Assembly: GCA_946479785.1 (NCBI GenBank) | Contig: CAMLHQ010000130.1 | Coordinates: 1 to 5,719 of the forward strand | Direction: 5' to 3' | DNA: 5,719 nt | Origin: an uncultured Nitrospira sp. | GTDB lineage: Bacteria; Nitrospirota; Nitrospiria; Nitrospirales; Nitrospiraceae | In this document: positions 1 through 5,719 of the stretch, one piece after another | How positions within the stretch are numbered: position 1 is the first letter of the stretch | How the letters are laid out: each line of letters opens with the position of its first letter | The notes under the pieces: model-generated | Database searches by the model: none | Told to the model about the DNA's origin: nothing | Seen by the model: only the letters and a program-made list of their open reading frames with translations | Translations under genes and position numbers: made by a program

Positions 1-1253
<1,253 letters not shown>

Positions 1254-1304
1254 TTATCTGCAGTCCTCCCGATCTCGTCGCCCTTTGGGTGGGGTTGAGA
1301 TGCC

Positions 1305-1349
1305 TTCGACTGCGCGCGTCGAACGAGCACAGCTTCATCGTGCGCGTTC
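1305..1349. repeat. Two overlapping inverted repeats in the gatB-eno spacer
   Basis: Two palindromic elements share bases. The first pairs TTCGAC (1305-1310) with GTCGAA (1318-1323), a perfect 6-bp stem around a 7-nt GC-rich loop. The second pairs GAACGAGCAC (1321-1330) with GTGCGCGTTC (1340-1349), a 10-bp stem with a single mismatch (1326/1344) and a 9-nt loop. Because 1321-1323 belongs to both, the two hairpins cannot fully form together. Neither is followed by a T-run on either strand, so they are not standard intrinsic terminators. They could be a dispersed REP-like intergenic repeat, a transcript-processing or stabilising structure between gatB and eno, or a protein-binding site. The pairing is read directly; the function is unknown. 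Confidence 0.6.
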
Positions 1350-1373
1350 CGCGAGCAAGGAAGGCACTCAGCC

Positions 1374-2804
1374 TCACCCACTCAATTTCTTTTTCAGCAA
1401 ATCATTCACCTTCCCCGGATTCGCCTTTCCCCCGCTCGCCTTCATCACCTGGCCTACGAGGAAGCCCAGCACTTGCTGCTTCCCTTCCTTGAACTGCGCC
1501 ACTTGCGCAGGATTCTTCACCAATACGTCATCGATGATCTTCTCCAGCGCGCCTTCATCCGAGACCTGGGTCAGCCCTTTTTCCTGCACAATCTGCTCAG
1601 GGGTCTTCCCGCTGCTAAACAATTCGGGAAAGATCTCGCGGGCGACTTTGAGACTGACTGTCCCCGCATCCACCATCTGCAACAAACCGGCGAGTCGGTC
1701 TGGAGAAACAGGCGAGGCACTCACGTCGGTAGCAGAATTATTCAACTCCCTCGTGAGTTCGCCCATCACCCAATTGCTCACCGTCTTGGGCTGATTGAAC
1801 AATTTGACGCCGGCTTCAAAGTAATCGGCCATCCCTCTGGATGCCGTCAACACCGTGGCATCGTATTCCGGAAGTCCATAATCGCTGACAAATCGAGCGG
1901 CCCGCATCGCCGGCAGTTCCGGCAGGCCCTTACGAAATTCCTCGACCCATTCCTTCTCCAACTTCAACGGCACGAGATCCGGATCGGGGAAATAGCGGTA
2001 GTCATGCGCCTCTTCCTTGCTTCGCATCACCGCTGTTTCGCCACGATCGAGATTCCAGAGCCGCGTTTCCTGTTGAATCGTGCCGCCCTCGCTCAAGACT
2101 TTCGTCTGACGTTTAATTTCATATTCAACTGCATCCTTCACGAACTTGAACGAATTGATGTTCTTGAGCTCGACCTTGGTACCGAACTCCTTCTGTCCCA
2201 ACGGACGCAGCGAAAGATTCGGCTCACAGCGGAAACTGCCTTCCTCCATGTTGCCATCACAGACTTCGAGATACATCAGAATGTCCCGAAGGCCCTTCAG
2301 ATAGGCGATAACTTCCTCGGCCGAGCGCATGTCCGGCTCAGTCACGATCTCCAGCAACGGCGTGCCGGCGCGATTCAAGTCGACGTGGCTGCCGCTCGTT
2401 CCCGTCTCATGGATGTTCTTGCCGGCATCTTCCTCAAGATGCGCACGCCTGATCCGGATACGTTTCTTCCCATTCCCGGCTGCGATCTCGATCCATCCAT
2501 GCTCACAGATCGGTGCCTCGTATTGGGAAATTTGATAGCCCTTCGGCAAATCGGGATAAAAATAGTTCTTTCGAGCGAATCGGTTGTGCTCGCCGATCGT
2601 GCAATTCAGCGCGAGGCCTGCGCGGACGGCCATTTCAACTGCAGTCCTATTGATCACAGGTAAACTTCCTGGAAGACCGAGACAGACTGGACAGGTCTGG
2701 CTGTTGGCTGAACGCCCGAATGTCGCGCCGCAGCCGCAGAACATCTTGGACTTCGTCCGTAACTGCGCGTGGACTTCGACGCCGATCACCACTTCGTAGG
2801 TCAT
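1374..2804 (-). CDS. gatB: Asp-tRNA(Asn)/Glu-tRNA(Gln) amidotransferase subunit B
   Basis: GatB is the tRNA-binding and kinase-like subunit of GatCAB. It phosphorylates the side-chain carboxylate of misacylated Glu-tRNA(Gln) or Asp-tRNA(Asn), then amidates it with ammonia channelled from GatA. The 476-residue length is normal. It opens with the family hallmark GVEVHAQL (8-15), followed by four zinc-type cysteines Cys23, Cys25, Cys38 and Cys41 in CGC...CPVC. Next come the active-site segments [19 protein letters not shown] (78-96) and HLEEDAGK (122-129), then [17 protein letters not shown]. The C-terminal half contains the GatB/YqeY helical tail, ending in the typical [12 protein letters not shown]...NP...VNDLLKKKL. 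The ATG lies 8 nt after the YtxH stop codon with no clear Shine-Dalgarno sequence. An upstream ATG-TCA-TGA overlaps the start codon (2801-2809). Translation may therefore depend on coupling to the upstream gene. It is separated from gatC and gatA by the DUF948 and YtxH genes. Confidence 0.98.
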   Translation of the reverse strand: MTYEVVIGVEVHAQLRTKSKMFCGCGATFGRSANSQTCPVCLGLPGSLPVINRTAVEMAVRAGLALNCTIGEHNRFARKNYFYPDLPKGYQISQYEAPICEHGWIEIAAGNGKKRIRIRRAHLEEDAGKNIHETGTSGSHVDLNRAGTPLLEIVTEPDMRSAEEVIAYLKGLRDILMYLEVCDGNMEEGSFRCEPNLSLRPLGQKEFGTKVELKNINSFKFVKDAVEYEIKRQTKVLSEGGTIQQETRLWNLDRGETAVMRSKEEAHDYRYFPDPDLVPLKLEKEWVEEFRKGLPELPAMRAARFVSDYGLPEYDATVLTASRGMADYFEAGVKLFNQPKTVSNWVMGELTRELNNSATDVSASPVSPDRLAGLLQMVDAGTVSLKVAREIFPELFSSGKTPEQIVQEKGLTQVSDEGALEKIIDDVLVKNPAQVAQFKEGKQQVLGFLVGQVMKASGGKANPGKVNDLLKKKLSG

Positions 2805-2812
2805 GACATCTG

Positions 2813-3124
2813 CTAACTTTCGCTTCGCATCCGGTCCCGTTCGCGCTTCATCGCTTCCCGCCCGGCTTCGAACGCTTCGCGAAGAACGGATTTCTTCGCT
2901 TCCACATATTCTTTCCCTTGATCGACGGCTTCTTCGAATCGCTCTCCGGCTTCGCCGGCCAGATCGAGCAGATTCTCTTCCGCCCGGCGGGCATAGCCGC
3001 GCAGTTGCTCGCGCGATTCGCGCCCGGATTGCGGCGCTAACAACAGGGCCGCGACCGCGCCTAATGCCGCACCGCTTAAGAACGCCAATAAAGCTCCCGC
3101 TGCAGATCCCCGATCATCCGCCAT
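2813..3124 (-). CDS. YtxH-family small membrane-anchored protein
   Basis: A 103-residue protein with one N-terminal hydrophobic helix (about 8-30), followed by the [15 protein letters not shown] motif (27-41) typical of YtxH proteins (Pfam YtxH), then a charged Glu/Arg/Lys-rich helical tail to the end. Within the membrane helix, small residues recur every fourth position (Gly6, Gly10, Ala14, Gly18, Gly22, Ala26), a glycine-zipper pattern suggesting helix packing or oligomerisation. The tail looks amphipathic or coiled-coil. The start is supported by AAGGAG about 9 nt upstream. The gene overlaps the end of the DUF948 gene by 11 nt, so the two are probably translated together. Family members are linked to general stress in B. 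subtilis (YtxH), but no biochemical role is established and none is claimed here. Confidence 0.85.
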   Translation of the reverse strand: MADDRGSAAGALLAFLSGAALGAVAALLLAPQSGRESREQLRGYARRAEENLLDLAGEAGERFEEAVDQGKEYVEAKKSVLREAFEAGREAMKRERDRMRSES

Positions 3125-3521
3125 TGTGAGGTTCTCCTTCCTTTCGATAACGATCCCGCATGACCTGAGTGGCGGCCTTGAAGCCAGCGACTACGCTGGC
3201 CACGTTGGTCAGGAGCGTGCCACTCGATCCGCGCACGACGTTGTGGACTTGTTGCACCGATTCGCCGACTTCTCCCACGGCATGAAGCAATACCGACGCA
3301 TGTTCGATCCCGCTGCGAGCCTGCTCCGCCAGGTCGTTCAGATTCTGGCTCATGGATCGCAGATCAGTCACCAGCGAAGGCAAATCGGCGTTCATCTTTG
3401 CCAACAGCTGTTCGGACTCCGCGATAGTCTTCCGAGTTTGAATCAGTACCGGCACGAGATAGCCGACCAGCACCGCGAAGGCCACGGCGACGAGAATGGC
3501 GGCAATTTCGACGATGGTCAT
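3114..3521 (-). CDS. DUF948 (YtxG-like) membrane-anchored protein
   Basis: A 135-residue protein with one N-terminal transmembrane segment (about 3-27, rich in Ile, Val, Ala and Leu) and no cleavage site that I can see. A long helical region follows (about 28-115), rich in Leu, Ala, Glu, Gln and Ser with heptad-like spacing, then a basic, hydrophilic tail ([15 protein letters not shown]). This layout, with the RKTIAES and LNDLAEQ-type segments, matches DUF948, the family of B. subtilis YtxG. DUF948 genes are often found next to YtxH genes, as here. The start has a strong GGGAGG 7 nt upstream. It follows gatA by 41 nt and overlaps the YtxH gene. The protein probably sits in the inner membrane with its coiled region on one face. 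Its function is unknown; the family assignment is by overall pattern, not by a search. Confidence 0.78.
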   Translation of the reverse strand: MTIVEIAAILVAVAFAVLVGYLVPVLIQTRKTIAESEQLLAKMNADLPSLVTDLRSMSQNLNDLAEQARSGIEHASVLLHAVGEVGESVQQVHNVVRGSSGTLLTNVASVVAGFKAATQVMRDRYRKEGEPHNGG

Positions 3522-3562
3522 AGTATCCCTCCCACGTTGCCCCGCTCTTTACTCCTGAGCTC

Positions 3563-5029
3563 TTACCGAACGAGCGGCCGTTTAAGGTGCCACTGCGTCG
3601 ACTGTTCGTACGCATGGGCTGCCCGAAGCAGAGTTTCCTCCTCGAATGCCCGTCCGATCAGCTGCAATCCAATCGGAAGTCCGGCTTTGCTGAACCCACA
3701 AGGCACCGAAATGGCCGGCAACCCGGCAAGATTGACCGAAATCGTGTAGATGTCTGAGAGATACATTTGCAACGGGTTTTCGCTCTTCTCGCCAAGCTTG
3801 AAGGCCGGGGTCGGCGTCACCGGCGTCACGATGAGGTCGACCTCTTTGAATGCCTCATCAAAATCCTGACGGATCAACGTCCGCACCGCTTGCGCTTTGC
3901 CGTAATAGGCATCGTAGTACCCGGCACTGAGCGCATAGGTGCCGAGCATGATGCGCCGCTTCACTTCTGGGCCGAACCCTTCTTGACGCGTTTTCATGTA
4001 TAAATCGAGCAGATCTTTCGTCTCTTTTGCTCGCAGGCCGAATTTCACACCGTCATACCGGGCGAGATTCGAGCTGGCTTCGGCCGTCGCAATCACATAG
4101 TAGACGGCTACCGCCGCATCGGTCCTCGGCAGTTGAATGTCTTTGATCTGGCCGCCGAGGTCTTGCAACTCATTGATCGCCGCTCGGACCGCCTGCTCGA
4201 CTTCAGGATCAAGCCCTTCGGCAAAGAACTCCATGGGCACGCCGACCTTCAGCTTCTTCAAGTCTTTTTTCTTCAGCGCCTTCATATAATCCGGCACCGG
4301 AAGATCAGCCGAGGTAGAATCCATCGGATCGTGGCCGGCTATCGCACCGAGCAGGAACGCTGCGTCCGGCACGTCCTTCGTGATGGGACCGATTTGATCC
4401 AACGAGGAAGCGAACGCGACCAGACCATAGCGCGAGACCCTCCCATACGTCGGCTTGAGTCCGACTACTCCGCAGAAGGCCGCCGGCTGGCGAATGGACC
4501 CGCCGGTATCGGAACCCAACGCCGCAACACACTCGTCCGCCGCCACGGCCGCAGCCGCGCCCCCGCTGGAGCCGCCGGGCACACAGTGCAGGTTCCAGGG
4601 ATTTCTGCTTGGACCGAACGCCGAATTTTCGGTGGACGACCCCATCGCAAACTCGTCGAGATTGGTCTTGCCCAGGAGAATGTACTGCTGCTCCTTCAGC
4701 TTTGCGATCACCGTCGCATCGTACGGCGGAATAAAACTCTGCAGCATACGGGACGCACACGTCGTCGGCACGTGCTCCGTGCAGAGGTTGTCCTTGATCG
4801 CGAGCGGCATGCCGGTCATCGGCTTCGTCTTGCGCCATCCTTTCAATTTCTCGTCGAGGGCCGCCGCTTGCGCAAGGGCGGAGTCCTTCGTCTGCGTGAG
4901 ATAGGCTTTGACCTTGTGGTCAATCTGGCCGATCCGCAAAAAGTAGCCGCGCACGATTTCCGTCGCAGTGACCTCACCCGCGGTGAATTTCTTCTGGAGT
5001 TCGCACAACGACAGTTTATGGATCGACAT
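3563..5029 (-). CDS. gatA: Asp-tRNA(Asn)/Glu-tRNA(Gln) amidotransferase subunit A (glutaminase)
   Basis: GatA is the amidase-signature subunit of GatCAB. It hydrolyses glutamine (or asparagine) and delivers ammonia through a channel to GatB. The 488-residue length is standard. The catalytic Ser-cisSer-Lys triad is intact: Lys79 in AIKDN, Ser154 in PGGSSGG and the nucleophile Ser178 in [16 protein letters not shown], matching the positions known for S. aureus GatA. Further family segments are [21 protein letters not shown] (split around 120-140), [26 protein letters not shown] (190-215 region) and the C-terminal [14 protein letters not shown]...[15 protein letters not shown]. The ATG shares its A with the last base of the panD stop (TGATG), and only a weak purine stretch precedes it, which indicates translational coupling to panD. 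GatA needs GatC and GatB for activity; gatC lies just upstream of panD and gatB two genes downstream. Confidence 0.98.
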   Translation of the reverse strand: MSIHKLSLCELQKKFTAGEVTATEIVRGYFLRIGQIDHKVKAYLTQTKDSALAQAAALDEKLKGWRKTKPMTGMPLAIKDNLCTEHVPTTCASRMLQSFIPPYDATVIAKLKEQQYILLGKTNLDEFAMGSSTENSAFGPSRNPWNLHCVPGGSSGGAAAAVAADECVAALGSDTGGSIRQPAAFCGVVGLKPTYGRVSRYGLVAFASSLDQIGPITKDVPDAAFLLGAIAGHDPMDSTSADLPVPDYMKALKKKDLKKLKVGVPMEFFAEGLDPEVEQAVRAAINELQDLGGQIKDIQLPRTDAAVAVYYVIATAEASSNLARYDGVKFGLRAKETKDLLDLYMKTRQEGFGPEVKRRIMLGTYALSAGYYDAYYGKAQAVRTLIRQDFDEAFKEVDLIVTPVTPTPAFKLGEKSENPLQMYLSDIYTISVNLAGLPAISVPCGFSKAGLPIGLQLIGRAFEEETLLRAAHAYEQSTQWHLKRPLVR

Positions 5030-5394
5030 CAGCGCTTTTCCGTCGATTCAATGATCCGATTCTTCTCGTTCACACGCACGATCTTCGGGGCGTGCTTCTT
5101 GATTTCTTCGTCACTGTAATACTCGTAACAAAAAATAATGATCTGATCTCCGACCGCAGCCTTGCGGGCCGTCGGCCCATTCAACACGATATCGCCGCTT
5201 CCACGACGGCCTCCAATCGCATAGGTCATGAACCGCTCGCCGTTGTTCAGATTGGAGCAAATGATCGCTTCATACGGCAGGATGGCTGCCGCTTCCATGA
5301 GATCCTGGTCGATCGTCAAGCTGCCTTCGTACTCGAGGTGCGCCCCCGTAACCGTGGCACGATGAATTTTTGACCGCAACATTTGTCGAAACAT
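5029..5394 (-). CDS. panD: Aspartate 1-decarboxylase proenzyme
   Basis: PanD is a small pyruvoyl enzyme that decarboxylates L-aspartate to beta-alanine, the precursor of pantothenate and CoA. The 121-residue proenzyme keeps the self-cleavage site Gly24-Ser25 in the YEGS motif, where Ser25 becomes the pyruvoyl group. Other active-site residues also fall at the E. coli positions: Lys9, Arg54, Thr57, Tyr58 and Asn72 (in NGPTAR). The tail ([25 protein letters not shown]) is of the common type outside enterobacteria. The start MFRQML aligns with the E. coli N-terminus and keeps Gly24-Ser25 numbering; GAGG sits 5 nt upstream. A downstream Met5 is less likely. The gene lies 17 nt after gatC and overlaps gatA by one base, so it is embedded in the amidotransferase operon. 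No panB or panC is visible in the window. Identification is secure; the location is the unusual part. Confidence 0.97.
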   Translation of the reverse strand: MFRQMLRSKIHRATVTGAHLEYEGSLTIDQDLMEAAAILPYEAIICSNLNNGERFMTYAIGGRRGSGDIVLNGPTARKAAVGDQIIIFCYEYYSDEEIKKHAPKIVRVNEKNRIIESTEKR

Positions 5395-5411
5395 CTTTGC
5401 CTCGTAAGAGA

Positions 5412-5705
5412 CTACCGTTCTTCGATAATTTTCGGCACCGAGAAACCGTCCGCCTCGCGCTCGGGTGCATTGGCCAACGCTTTGTCCACCGGTAGCGATG
5501 GCCGGATCACGTCGTTGCGAAACACGTTCACCTGCCCCAGCACCGTCGCCGTCGGTTCAATGCCTTTCGTATCGTACTGCTTCAATTTTTCGACGTGCGT
5601 TAAAACCTGGCTGAGTTGCTTCGCAAACGCCTCCTTCTCCGCCGGCGTGATGTCCAACCGAGCTAATTTCGCGACCTTCTCGACTTCCTGCTGGCTAATC
5701 TGCAT
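5412..5705 (-). CDS. gatC: Asp-tRNA(Asn)/Glu-tRNA(Gln) amidotransferase subunit C
   Basis: GatC is the small stabilising subunit of GatCAB, which wraps around GatA and bridges it to GatB. The 97-residue length is typical. Family signatures are the opening ISQQEVEKVAKLARLDITPAE, a helical FAKQLSQVLTHVEKLKQYDT segment with the downstream GIEPTA, and the closing FSVPKIIEE, which matches the family's FxVPxxxE ending. NVFRNDVIRPSL corresponds to the conserved stretch with Arg-Asp before the C-terminal arm. The start has AGAGGA 8 nt upstream, at the right edge of the window. It is the first visible gene of the operon; any promoter or further upstream gene is out of view. Confidence 0.97.
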   Translation of the reverse strand: MQISQQEVEKVAKLARLDITPAEKEAFAKQLSQVLTHVEKLKQYDTKGIEPTATVLGQVNVFRNDVIRPSLPVDKALANAPEREADGFSVPKIIEER

Positions 5706-5719
5706 ACGATGGTTCCTCT

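Noticed and set aside
1305..1349. Rho-independent terminator for gatB
   Set aside because: The stems are plausible, but no T-run follows on the minus strand, so a standard intrinsic terminator is not supported.
1473..2663. Long plus-strand open frame (396 codons) opposite gatB
   Set aside because: It is antisense to a fully conserved gatB, its translation has no recognisable domain, and it is explained by GC-biased codon use in the real gene.
4133..5119. Plus-strand open frame (328 codons) opposite gatA and the end of panD
   Set aside because: It spans two conserved minus-strand genes and gives an Arg-rich product with no family features, so it is a shadow frame.

Overview
The window holds seven genes, all on the minus strand and packed head to tail. 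In transcription order (right to left) they are gatC, panD, gatA, a DUF948 membrane-anchored protein, a YtxH-family protein, gatB and eno (its 3' end is cut by the left edge). Every gene except eno is separated from its neighbour by 41 nt or less, or overlaps it, so gatC to gatB reads as one operon. The first gene, gatC, starts 14 nt from the right edge, so the operon promoter lies outside the window.

The organism is a bacterium of moderately high GC content that uses the indirect (transamidation) route to Gln-tRNA and/or Asn-tRNA. The gene order and sequence style suggest a Nitrospira-like member of the Nitrospirota. This is inferred from memory of similar proteins, not from a search, and I hold it with only moderate confidence.

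Region by region: 5029-5705 carries gatC and panD 17 nt apart, with panD sharing one base with gatA (TGATG). 3563-5029 is gatA, with an intact Lys-Ser-Ser amidase triad. 2813-3521 is a pair of small overlapping genes encoding a DUF948 protein and a YtxH protein, each with one N-terminal membrane segment followed by a long polar helical part. 1374-2804 is gatB. 1239-1373 is the only real intergenic region and contains two overlapping inverted repeats. 1-1238 is enolase lacking its last few residues.

GatC, GatA and GatB form the GatCAB amidotransferase, which converts misacylated Glu-tRNA(Gln) and Asp-tRNA(Asn) to Gln-tRNA and Asn-tRNA. PanD makes beta-alanine from aspartate for pantothenate and CoA. 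The two small membrane proteins have no evident link to tRNA amidation and resemble the B. subtilis YtxG/YtxH pair. Enolase is glycolytic and probably a separate or loosely linked unit.

This is mostly core housekeeping DNA. I see no mobile element, CRISPR array, phage gene, RNA gene or novel defence-type system. The points worth a second look are panD inserted inside the gat operon, the DUF948/YtxH pair splitting gatA from gatB, and the structured gatB-eno spacer.
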